A stretch of 64,000 nucleotides of DNA from Verpa conica (Eukaryota; Ascomycota; Pezizomycetes; Pezizales; Morchellaceae), in assembly GCA_033030425.1 (NCBI GenBank), contig JAUFSD010000015.1, positions 1,302,001 to 1,366,000 of the forward strand. Reading direction: 5' to 3'. A model generated the notes under the pieces. The model was not told the origin of the DNA and did no database searches. It worked only from the letters and a program-made list of their open reading frames with translations. Below are positions 46,713-57,039 of the stretch, in pieces (positions within the stretch are counted from its first letter, which is position 1; the number at the start of each line of letters is the position of its first letter). A program made the position numbers and the translations under genes.

Positions 46713-48338
46713 CATCAGCAAACCTGCAAGATTGCGTCAGGAGCAACTGTAGCACGGGACGCTAGGGATGCCACATTCGGCAATTGGCCGAATATGACGC
46801 TCCGCTGAAGGCGTCAGAGGCTCCTGACGCAACACCAAAGGCTCTTGATGCCTCTGACGCTTTCTGGTAGACTTCCTGAGGTTCTCTGGTGCTGCTTGAT
46901 ACTGTCACGCTCTTGTCACGGTCACATCACAGAAGTACTAGTATGGTTCTCAATTATTTTATTATATGCTATCTAATATGTACAAAATATCCCTAATTCG
47001 CTTGTCCTCAGCACCTGCTTGTCACCCTAACGGTCTCGAGGATCCTGCTGCTGTCACTTGAAAGGTCCTGCTGCTGCTGCTTAGGAGGTCCTCCTGCTGT
47101 CACATGGGGGGGGGTCTCGAGGGTCTTGCTGCTACTGCTTAGGAGGTCTTGCTGCTGTCGCCTGGAGGGGGTCTCGAGAGTCCTGCTGCTGTTGCTTAGG
47201 GGGTCTTACTGCTGTCGCCTAGGGGGTCCTGCTGCTGTCGCCTGGAGGGTCCTGCTGCTGCTGCTTAGGAGGTCTTGCTGCTGTCGCCTGGAGGGTCTCG
47301 AGGGTCCTGCTACTGTCGCTTAGGAGGTCTTGCTGCTGCTGCTTAGGAGGTCCTGCTGCTGTCGCTTAGGGGGTCTTGCTGCTGTCGCTTAGGGGATCCT
47401 CCTGCTGCTGCTTAGGGGGTCTTGCTGCTGTCGCCTGGGAGGGGTCTCAAGGACCCTGCTGCTGTCGCTTAGGGGGTCCTGCTGCTGCTGCTTAGGGGGT
47501 CCTGCTGCTGTCGCTTAGGGGGTCTCGAGGACCCTGCTGCTGTCGCCTGGGGGGGGTCTCGAGGGTCTTGCTGCTGCTGCTTAGGAGATCCTGCTGCTGT
47601 CGCCTGGAGGGTCTTGCTGCTGTCGCTTAGGAGGTCTTGCTGCTGTCGCCTGGAGGGTCCTGCTGCTGCTGCTTAGGAGGTCTTGCTGCTGTCGCTTAGA
47701 GGGACCTGCTGCTGCTGCTTAGGAGGTCCTGCTGCTGTCACCTGGGGGGGGGTCTCGAGGGTCCTGCTGCTGGCACGACGCGTCGGTAGAACGCGTCATG
47801 ACACAAGTGAAAGGAGACGAGACAGCCTGCATATAAGTTAGCTTTTACTGATTAAATAGCAATATAGAAATAGGTTAGGGGTAGGGGGTAGGGGGTAGGC
47901 GTGGTGTGGTGCGATGAGATGGGTGTGGTGTGGTGTGTTCAGGGACTTAGAGAATTTTGGCAAAGTCCCTGGAGGAATAGGGGTAGGGGTAGGGTTAGGT
48001 GTATCCAAGCAGGGTTAGGGTTGGCGGAACGCGCCTCCAAAACCTCGCTTGTTTTTCTAAAGAGAACGATGGTTAATAAAAACTAGTAACTTGCGGGTAA
48101 GAGTGAACAATAGTTCTCTCACAAGAAACAAGAATTTTTTAGTACAGTTCCCAAAGCCTTTTGCGGGGCGCTCCTGGCGCTGGCAACAGTACTGGTGACT
48201 ATTGCAGGACGCTTCAGGCGCTAGCAGTAGTACTGGTAATGCTTGGGGTGCTAGGGATGCTGGTGACGCAGGTGACTTCCTGTGATGCAACAGTTGCTAC
48301 ACCAATTGCGTCATGACACGATTGCAGGTTTGCTGATG
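46713..48338 (+). mobile_element. Non-autonomous TIR element N1, copy 2
   Basis: 1626 bp with ends CATCAGCAAACCTGCAA / TTGCAGGTTTGCTGATG, flanked by CA duplications (46711-46712, 48339-48340). Same structure as copy 1 in the opposite orientation, with minisatellite at about 47040-47780 and TAGGGGTAGGGG-type words at 47880-48010. It splits the ORF1 of LINE A. Confidence 0.85.
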
Positions 48339-49205
48339 CACCGTATTCAGAAAACATCTGTGCGGCACTGTCTGCCCTTGGTCTCTCCCCCACCTCAGCC
48401 AAAGCCAACAGCCATTGGTCCAAGTTTATCCTCCACGGAGTCCCCACGTCCGTTGGAGACGGAGTTAAAGCGGGCGAAGAGATAGCCGCCCACGTCGAGC
48501 TTAACCTCCCAAATGTGCAGCTAGCACAAATTCCTAGATGGCTCACCAGAGACCGGACCAACAAAAACCACTCCTCCATGATCCTCGCCTTCCCCGGAAG
48601 AGTCACCATCGAAAATCTCGGGTGCAGATACCTAGTCATCTTGAATAAGATGTGCCGCCTCGAACCCTTCATCCCAATTACCCCATCTACACAGTGTCAA
48701 AACTGTCAACGTTACGGCCACCATCATCTACGCTGCAAAAGTGAAGCTTGCTGCGCAGTGTGTGCTGGCTCCCATCACTCCTCCGAACATAAGTGCCACT
48801 CCTGTAAAGGAGGCGTTAAGTGCACTCATTTACCCATCAAGTGTGTCAACTGTCCGCAGAACCCAGGACATAAGGCCAACGACCCAGCTTGCCCCACGCG
48901 AGCCAAGTTATTCATCAAGAAAGGTAAGGAAGTCGAAGTAGTCATGACGGACTAGGGAGTTTCTTTTTCTTCAGTACATTTTTTTTTTTTTTTTCTTACG
49001 ACCATGGCTAGTCCGTTAAACTTCTCCGGTTATAAGGTATTTTTCTCTTGTAGTTTTTCCTTACACGTTTTGATCTAGTCAAGTAGTCTTCTTGTCGCTT
49101 TTATTTTGTGTATTTATTTTTTTAGTGCGCGCCATTTCATATGGCTTACCTAATGGGCCTCGGGCCTAGATGGGAAATAAAAACTTACTTACTTACTTAC
49201 TTTCT

Positions 49206-50304
49206 TCCTTGTTATGAGGCATACCCACTCGGAATCCCAACTTTGTCGACGATAGAGTTACTGGCAAACCTTCGGGCGCGCATAACTTCTTCAGCAAAAT
49301 TACCTCTGTAGTACACGTTGAGCATGGGAATACCGCAAACCTTCGGGCGCGCTGGTTCCTCTTTGTCGAGCTTTACCTTCTTTCTGGTGCCCCCTCGGGG
49401 GAGTTGCGTCCACCAGCCCCTATTACCTTCGGACTTCACACTGCCAGTCTCTGTAAGCCTAGCGCTGGAACCTCTGTCAAAGTCTTCCGGAAACCCTCTC
49501 CATCTCACTTGATTTGGATGAGCCCTTACTCGTTGCCCTCGGGCGCTCACTACAATTTTGGGGATCCCTTAACCAAGGACCATTCCCCACCACTACCAGC
49601 GAGCGGGCAGCCCCCCTCAACAACACATTATCTTACCGGACCAGGCAGACTCGATTCTCCAGGTTCCCTACTATACGACAACACTTTCTCCGACCGGAAA
49701 AAGTGTACCAGTCAAGAAGTGGTTGACATCCGGTTCTCATACGGTCATCCACCCCCTTACTATCAACGGTATGCCGACTGACAACGGTCTCTACCTCCCC
49801 CACCTCGGTTCCACATAGTGGAAACTCAACTCTACTTTACATCCTACGCTCCCCTTACCTCTCTGCCAGAGGATTGTCCGTGTCTAGCTTCGGCTAGGGA
49901 AAGGGTCACGACGCCGGGAAACGGGAGCTCTCGTCCGTGAGGAGCTGTTCATCATTTGCACCGCGATGTTAGTGAACCTCACTCGGGACCCGATACACCC
50001 CCCGGGATTCAAGCCCATCGACATGAAACGCCAGATTGGAAGATGCTTTTGGAAGAGCAAGAGTTGTTTATTATTTGGTTACATGTTCTTTCTTTGGTGT
50101 CGCTTAGTTAGTTCTATGTGTTCTCTCTTTGGTGTGTTCCTCTACGCGTTTAGTTCGTAGATACATGTACATTCTTTGGCCGGTACCCAGTACCGTTTAG
50201 TTAGCTTTGGCGGAGTTAGTTGGCGGTCTCTTCGGAGACTTACTTAGTGGGCCACGGGCCTAGATAGGAAATAAACACTTACTTACTTACTTACTTACTT
50301 TCTT
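49206..50304 (+). mobile_element. LINE-tailed non-coding unit B (SINE-like)
   Basis: About 1.1 kb between the tails of LINE A and LINE C. Its body (repeated ACCTTCGGGCGCGC words near 49270 and 49337) has no ORF1/ORF2 similarity. Its 3' end repeats the LINE 3' hairpin, GGGCCACGGGCCTAGATAGG, GAAATAAA and (CTTA)n. It is probably mobilised by the LINE machinery in trans, or is a chimeric 5'-replaced copy. Confidence 0.55.
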
Positions 50305-50464
50305 CCTCGTTAGGGATAAAAAACACTCGGTATTACTCCAAGCAACGGTCACACACACCCAAATTCTCCATTTTCATAACTTCGGACACAAACTACGCTT
50401 TAGTTTCATCAACACTTCTCTTCAATGCTATCAGATAGCTTGAAGACAACACTTCTCTATCATC

Positions 50465-52127
50465 GTGGATACTTCAGCCTCGCGTCCTGAGGGCCCATCC
50501 GCCCCCTCCACCCCTCCAAAGCGTATCTTTAGCCTCCCTCTGTCCCCAGAGAAGCGCTCCCTTAAGCGATCCGCCTCATCCCCCACTCACAGGTCTAGCT
50601 CCCTTACAAAGATGTCTAGACAGTCCACTCTTCCATTCGGCACAGTCGGAGGACCAGACAAGACACCGGAAGTCACCGTCTCGCCCTCCACGTTCCCGGA
50701 CCCCACAGCCTCCTCCATCCCAGAAGATACGATGGATGTAGAAAGCAACCACAGCCACAGCAGCGAAGACGAAGAACCACTTTTCACTCAAGTCTTCAAT
50801 CCGGATATCAACTACCTAGAAATAGAGGAAAGTGCCATCTCTAAGTCCCAAGCCTTCAACTACCTTGCCTGGCTCATCAGGAACAACACCGCGGCAGTCA
50901 GCAACGAAGTAACCAGACTTCAGAGCGAGGTCGGCTCCCTCAAAAGCACTCTCAACTCCATTTACAACCACACCCAGAGGATCCTAACGGACCTCACTAC
51001 TGCAAACAGGCTCCTCGGCAACATCAGTACGAGGGTTACTGCACAAGCATTTCCCCCACCTCTCCCCAAAAATTCTTCTCAACCCCAAAACACCAGCGGC
51101 CCCGAAACAGCCACAACAGCAACAGCCACAACAACCTCAACAGCAGCAACCAAAGCAACAGGCTCCCAAAAACACAGGAAAAAAAAGCTACGCCAGCGCC
51201 GCGGCACCCAGCGATAGCAACTCCGAAATAGAAGGAGAGTGGAAAGTCTCCAAAGTTCTCAAAAAAAAGAAGGCCCCCCTCTTCAAACCGGCCTTCTCCA
51301 AAGTCAACAGAGAGGTAGTGGTCAAAACTGCCACCAACATACTCTCCACTATCACAGACAACGCCATTCTACACCACGTCAATAAGGGCCTGGAACCACA
51401 ACAGCAGCGAGCCCTCATGGCAAAGAAAATCGGCTCACAAACAGTCATAGTTACAGTCCCATTTGACCAGGACGCCCACCACCTGATGAAGTGGGAACAA
51501 GAAATTAAAAACACGTTGATCAGGTGCGGTTTGGACGTCAGCGAAATCAAAGCCAACACCAAAACCACCAAGTTCCTCCTACATGGAGTACCTACAGACA
51601 TTGGCGCCACCTCTATGGAGGCGGGAAAAGAGGTTGCAGCCACCGTCAAAATTAACTACAAACAGTTCTCCCTAGCCCAAATCCCATACTGGCTAAGCAG
51701 GGAGGAGAACCGCAAAGACAAGGCCCACTCCACCATGATCATCGCCATCAACGGCACCTACACGTTTGAAAGCTTGGGCCTTAGATACCTGGCTATCCAC
51801 AATAAATTCTGTTGCATGGAGAAATACCATCAGTACGGACCAGCCACACAGTGCAGGAAGTGCTGCAAGCTAGGACACCCAACAGCCCTGTGCAAAGAGA
51901 AAACCCACACCTGTGCGGTCTGTGCTGGACCACACGATACCAGGCAACACACTTGCGAACACTGTAAAGGAGGAAACCAGTGCACCCACTCCTCTCATAG
52001 GTGCGTCAACTGCAGTACCAGTCTCCATAAATCATCAGACCCCAGGTGCCCAACCAAGGCCAAAGCAATCGAATCCATCAGAGAAAAGAGAACCCAATCC
52101 ACAGACAACGAGATGGCACATGAATAA
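50465..52127 (+). pseudogene. LINE C ORF1, Gag-like protein with frameshift
   Basis: Frame 2 runs from 50465 (GTG in place of the expected ATG; next ATG at residue ~49) to 51217 and carries 'STLPFGT', an acidic middle and a helical region ('NEVTRLQSEVGSLKSTLNSI'). From ~51100 the conserved sequence ('PQQQQPKQQAPKNTGKKSYA') continues in frame 0 to the TAA at 52125-52127, so a single-base indel lies near 51080-51110. The C-terminal part has CCHC knuckles 'CRKCCKLGHPTALC', 'CAVCAGPHDTRQHTC' and two further Cys/His pairs for RNA binding. Confidence 0.75.
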
Positions 52128-55100
52128 TGGCTCTTCACAAGCCAGGCATAGCCCTAGTGCTGCAGCTGAACTGCGCTAAAGGACAGGCCTCCACCCTCTC
52201 AGTCATTCAAAAAGTTAGTACCCAGAAAAGTGTTTTTCTTTTGTTTTTACAAGAACCATGGGTCTCGGAAACAGGCGCCCCACCCATCATGCAAAATTTT
52301 GATATGTTCATACTATCGGCCAACCCAAAATGCGCCACATACATTTGCAAAGACTGGGGCCTCGCCCCCAGCATATCAATGAAAATTAAGGACTCCTTTT
52401 TGGGAATCACCGTCACCATTAACGACACACGTGTCGAGCTCTACAATTTATACTCACCAGGCAGGTCTCATCACCTTAAGAAAATACTACCTGACCTGCA
52501 ACCAAGAGCGAACTGCTTTATCACCGGCGACTTCAACTGCCACTACGAGTGGTGGTACAGTTACAAAACCCCAATTCACCCAGCCGTTATCAGAAACGAC
52601 TCATCAGCCAGCGACATCACAGATTGGCTTCTGGAAAACGGCTTCCAATTATACAACAAACCAGAATACACCCACTTCCCCCGAAACGGGTGCCTCCCAA
52701 GTATTATCGATCTCACCTTCACAAGAGGCACCCCAAATCAACTCGTTCAAAGTTGGGCTACTGACACCGACCCCTCACATGGATCAGACCACGCCTGCAC
52801 AGAAACAGTGTGGCTACTGGAACCCCCGAAGATTACACCAAGGAGAGCCTGGAACAGGGCGGACTGGACGAAGTTCGACGCCAAAATATCAGCCATCAAT
52901 CCCTCACAGCTCAAGTGGAACACAGCGGAAGAAACGTCCGAGAGCACAGATAAAATTCTCGACACCATTAACAAAACAATCGAAGAGACAGTTCCATTCA
53001 GGAAGGCCAGCAGAAAAGGCCACCCATGGTGGAACGCACAACTAGACGAACTCAAGAACATCGCCAGGAAAGCGACGAGGGACTACAGATACTTTCCTAC
53101 AAACGAAAACAAGAAACACAGAAACAAGACTCACAACAACTGGAAAAAGGAAATCAGATACGCCAGAAAGGACTTTCTGGACCAGGAACTCAGGAAAAAA
53201 GACAGCAAAGCGGTGTGGAACACCCTGAAAGGCAAAAAAGTTCCCACCAGCATTCCGGACATACAAGGTGAAAGCACATTTGGGGGGAAAGTTCGTCTTC
53301 TAAACGAGACCTTCTTCCCCCATAATGGACGCTCCCCAGACCCCCTCCCCCCAAAGTTTATTTTTCCCCCCGTTAAAGACATTAGTAACCACTATACCTC
53401 AGTCACACCCGAGGAAGTCAATAGCACCCTCCAAAGAGATACCAAAACAGCCCCAGGAATAGGCGGGATCGGCTGGCCAGTGGTGATTTACATTCAACAA
53501 GCCAACCCAAGTCTCCTCTCCACCTTGTACTCACAGCTACTGTGGCACGGCATTCACCCCGAACAGTGGAAAGCGGCCAAGTGCGTTCCCATTCTGAAAG
53601 CCAGAAAAATCGACACCCTGGATCTCAAATCTTTTCGACCCATTTCCCTGCTACCGTGCCTGAGCAAGCTACTGGAAGCCATAGTAGCAGCCAGACTCGA
53701 TAGGTACGGCACCCAGTGCGGAGGACTATCAGACCAACAAATGGGAGCCAGACCAGACAGGTCCAGCACGGACGCTCTCATGACTATCATGACCCCAGCA
53801 CAAAGATGGCTCTGCATCAAAAAGACCACAGGGCAGGAACCAACCAGGCCGGCTATCTTAACCAACAACGTCAAAGGGGCCTTTAACTCCGTTGTTCACT
53901 CGACACTTATGCAAATCATGAAGGAGAAAAATTTCCCCAGCTACATCTGCCAGTGGGTCAATAGCTTTAACACCAACCGGAGAATTCACTTCTCCTTTGA
54001 CGGAGAAACGTCGGAATCCCTTCCCTACAGTTCAGGAGTCCCCCAAGGCTCCCCGCTGTCACCAGTACTGTACATGATCTTTGCAGATTCTCTGCTACCA
54101 ACAACAATGTCGATCAACGAGGCGGACACCGTTTATATAAACGACGACTCCATGCTGCAAGGAGGAACCATACAACACATTATCAGCAAGAGACTCGGGG
54201 ACAGACTACTCGTCAAAGAAACAAGAGCGACCACCTTAGGCCTGGAATTCGCACCAGAAAAGGCAGAACTCATTTACCTACTTCCCACAACAAGCAAAAG
54301 CGCACCACCCACAGCTCCCGTATCACTGTATCAAAAATCCATTGTTCCGGGGGAAACCATCAAGATTCTGGGAGTTTACATCGACCAAAAATGCACCTTC
54401 AGGGAACAAACCAGTAGGACAGTCCCCAAAGCCACCACCATCACCGCTATGATTCGGAATTTTCTTAGAAACCAGAATATCACACCACTCGTTACCCACA
54501 AACTAGTACAGTCCCTGCTAGTCCCGGCAATACTATGGGGCTCAGAACTATGGTGGACCGGAGCGGATCACATTATCAGAAGAATTAACCCAGCCTACCT
54601 GAGAGCGGCTTGCCTCATTACCGGCCTCCTAAACCATACTCCCGTCAAAGCTGTACTGCAAGAATCGGGCCTACCCACATTGGAAAGACTCCTCGATTCA
54701 AAATCGATAGGGTACGGAGTCAGAACACTCCTCAGCCCGGACACCAACCGAATTAAACAAAGCCTCGTCCAGCTGCTCCGAAGCCCCAACAGGGAAACAG
54801 GCTTTGGACTAGAAAGAATAGCGTTCTTGCTACAAAAAGCAACACACGGTCTCCCCATAGAAGACTCCTTGGACATCACTTTACCATGGCTTCTTCACTC
54901 ACACATAGAAATCGCCACAATGGACAAGGATACAGAAGGCGTCAAACATCAAGCCTGGGTCAGTAATTTCCCAGACATCTACAGAGTTTATACGGACAGC
55001 TCCAAGGAAGACTCAGTTAGCTCAGCATGGGTCTCCATCGCAAACAACACAGTACACGGCAAAGGCTCCCTTAACCTGGGACGTTTCGCGGACATTCTCG

Positions 55101-55765
55101 ACGGGGAATTCAAAGCCATCGCACAAGCACTCGGATATCTAAACACCAATAACATCACCAACACACCGATATGGCTATGCGTGGATAACCAACTAGCCAT
55201 TAAACGACTCGCGGCCGCAGCAGCCCCAGCTACAGCATCGGTTCAGAGATCCTTGGGGCTCATACAAAAACTACGACACAAAGGATGCCCAGTCAGAATC
55301 AGGTGGACACCCTCTCACGTTGGTATAAAAGGAAACGACCTGGCGGATAAACTAGCCAAAGACGGCCTGTCGCTAGTTTGTGACAAACCTATAGTATCCC
55401 TCACCTGGCTAAAAGGACTCCCTCATCGGCTTAGACAGACCAGACTCCTACACCACACACCCACCCCACATCTGGCCACAGTCAATAAACGATCCGCCAG
55501 CATCATGTGGAGAATCAGAAACTCGGTTACCCATTTTGACTGATCCCATTTTAACACACCACCGGCCTGCGAATGCGGAGAAGACATGTCCAGCAAACAC
55601 ATTCTGCTCGACTGTCCCAGATACGATCAACAAAGGAAGTCCATGATCGACGAACACTATCCTTCCCACTCGTGGGACCAACTCATCAACGATAGCAACT
55701 GCTATCCCCTTATCAGGTTTATGCTCACTACGGAGCTTAACACTAGGAGGAAAATAACAGGGTGA
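52127..55765 (+). pseudogene. LINE C ORF2: AP endonuclease, reverse transcriptase, RNase H
   Basis: From ATG 52127 the frame is open to a TGA at 55541-55543 and continues beyond it to 55765 with the typical C-terminal CCHC ('CECGEDMSSKHILLDC'). The TGA is therefore probably a nonsense change, e.g. from CGA. Endonuclease motifs are intact ('LQLNCAKG', 'FLQEPW', 'ITGDFNCHYEWW', 'GSDHAC'). RT motifs 'FRPISLLPCLSKLLE' and 'GVPQGSPLSPVLY' are present, but motif A reads 'NNVKGAFN' (N at 53867-53869 for the usual D) and motif C reads 'YIND' (N at 54140-54142) where YxDD is expected. RNase H has all four acidic residues ('YTDSS', 'LDGEFKA', 'CVDNQLA', 'GNDLADK'). The RT is predicted to be inactive. 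Confidence 0.85.
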
Positions 55766-55977
55766 CCTGCGCGGAGGAAGCTTTTCTTTTGTTTGCAGGC
55801 GAGACTGGTTGGATTGGGCTTTTCCTTTTCTTTCCTTTGTTCTTTTTAGCTGTTATAAAATATTTTGTATTATCGGGGACGATTAGTGTAGGCGGTCGCT
55901 TAGCGACTTACTTAGTGGGCCACGGGCCTAGATAGGAAATAAAAACTTACTTACTTACTTACTTACTTTCTTCAGTT

Positions 55978-56158
55978 AGACCCAATACAAAACTTCTTTC
56001 TTCGCTGCCTCTCTGCTGCTTCATCGCTACGCGATTGCTGAAACCACTTCTTACTCCACAAACCCTTGGTATTTTGCTTGTAACGGATAGTTACCTTGCC
56101 ATTGAGTTAGTTGTATCCTGTGGCCACGCTGTTCTCACGCTGCCCCCCTTGAAATTTT
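55978..56158 (-). repeat. Dispersed repeat R1, inverted partial copy
   Basis: Reverse complement of the left ~180 bp of the R1 units at 42.9 and 43.3 kb, ending at the same CCCCCTTGAAA boundary. LINE C lies directly upstream, at a TTTCTTC site that is also present in R1. Confidence 0.7.
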
Positions 56159-56228
56159 TATCACTCTAATCAATACTAATATTAAATAGAAAAATATGGC
56201 TTCTTAGCCAACTCTTCAACATGATGGA

Positions 56229-56876
56229 ATGGACAAAACCCTCAGCAACCGCCGAGCCCAATGGCTTGAAAATGCTTTTCAACAAAACATGCATAATCAA
56301 TATGCTATCAATAACCCCCAATGCGAAAAATGCACCACAGCAAGATCCGGACAAGGTAGACCACAATGCTTTCAATACTTGGAAAATGGAAAACCGGTTT
56401 CCAGCTGCAACCACTGCCTCCGCCACAATACCGCCTGCTCCCTCAACCCTAAGAACATCAAGAAATGCAGGCAAGAAGATGAAGTGTCGGACGAAGACAG
56501 GGTCAACAAAAGAGTGGAAATTACGAAAGGACATCATGGAGGGAAAAATATGACCTTGACAACACTCTGGAAAGGAAAGGAATGTGAGCTTACTGTGGAG
56601 GAAGATGAACATGGAAGTACAGAGGAAAGTGTATATGGTGGATCGGACATTGACTGGGACAAATTGTACAGTGGACATGATGTAAATGAAGTGGTAGGGG
56701 CAGTAAATGTCAAGGAGGAAATTGAGAATAGGGTACAGGAAGCATACAATAAGTTGGCAGAGGCAGCTCAGTATGAACGGGAAATTGTAGAGTTGAAAAA
56801 GAAAGCCAATGAGTGTACCAGATTAGCGATGGAAATGTTGAGCGAGTTGAAGGAAATAGTAGCAGAGGAGAATTAG
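56229..56876 (+). CDS. Cys-rich, coiled-coil protein at transposon end
   Basis: A 215-aa single-exon protein from ATG 56229. A cysteine cluster spans residues ~32-75 ('CEKCTTARSGQGRPQC', 'SCNHCLRHNTAC') and resembles zinc-binding clusters of fungal transposon-linked proteins. An acidic middle ('EEDEHGSTEESVYGG') is followed by a C-terminal heptad-like helix ('YEREIVELKKKANECTRLAM'). It lies ~300 bp inside the right inverted repeat (57175-57242), with its end pointing outward. Domain layout suggests a dimeric nucleic-acid-binding protein; that is inference. Confidence 0.65.
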   Translation: MDKTLSNRRAQWLENAFQQNMHNQYAINNPQCEKCTTARSGQGRPQCFQYLENGKPVSSCNHCLRHNTACSLNPKNIKKCRQEDEVSDEDRVNKRVEITKGHHGGKNMTLTTLWKGKECELTVEEDEHGSTEESVYGGSDIDWDKLYSGHDVNEVVGAVNVKEEIENRVQEAYNKLAEAAQYEREIVELKKKANECTRLAMEMLSELKEIVAEEN

Positions 56877-57039
56877 GAGAACGCAATGTAAGCTCAGAGT
56901 ATCATTACCATAGTATTAGCAGAAAAAATATCCTTAGCAACACCATATAACAGGTTTCTATTTAGTTTTTATTTTATTTTTGAACGATTTCATTGATAGG
57001 TTTATGAATACATCTAAGACTTTGTTATTTTATAAGTTT

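Larger units (their letters stand above)
45020..48954 (+). pseudogene. LINE ORF1 (Gag-like, zinc knuckles), interrupted
   Basis: ORF1 proteins of Tad/I-type LINEs bind element RNA to form the RNP. Here the N-terminal Ser/Pro-rich part starts at ATG 45020. A Gln/Pro/Lys-rich linker ends in 'KASYAEAARKPAQ' and matches 'KKSYASAAAP' of LINE C. Three CCHC-type knuckles close the protein at 'EVVMTD'. Insertions at 45642-45871 and 46713-48338, plus unmatched sequence at 45872-46200, disrupt it. Confidence 0.7.
45020..49205 (+). mobile_element. LINE copy A, ORF1-only, broken by two insertions
   Basis: ORF1-like coding runs 45020-~45590, ~46203-46712 and 48341-48955. The first part has 'SVLPFGT' and 'DPKVSYL', parallel to 'STLPFGT' and 'NPDINYL' in LINE C. 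The last part has the zinc knuckles ('CQNCQRYGHHHLRC', 'CAVCAGSHHSSEHKC', 'CHSCKGGVKC'). A solo LTR (45642-45871) and element N1 copy 2 (46713-48338) interrupt it. Removing N1 and one CA gives a continuous frame ('GENAAPYSENIC'). The ORF1 stop (TAG at 48952) is followed by only ~250 bp, including a T-run and the standard LINE 3' end with (CTTA)n. There is no ORF2, so this is a HAL1-like half-LINE. Confidence 0.75.
50305..55968 (+). mobile_element. LINE copy C, two ORFs, near full length
   Basis: A Tad/I-type LINE with a 5' leader, ORF1 (50465-52127), ORF2 (52127-55765), a ~190-bp 3' UTR with the conserved terminal hairpin, and a (CTTA)n tail. ORF1 stop and ORF2 start overlap as TAATG. TTTCTTC occurs at both junctions (~50293-50299 and ~55966-55972), fitting a target-site duplication. 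The 3' flank is repeat R1 in inverted orientation. ORF1 has a frameshift, ORF2 one TGA, and the RT active site is substituted. Confidence 0.85.

Noticed and set aside
52431..53045. 204-codon frame within LINE ORF2
   Set aside because: A shadow frame of the endonuclease region with no domain of its own.
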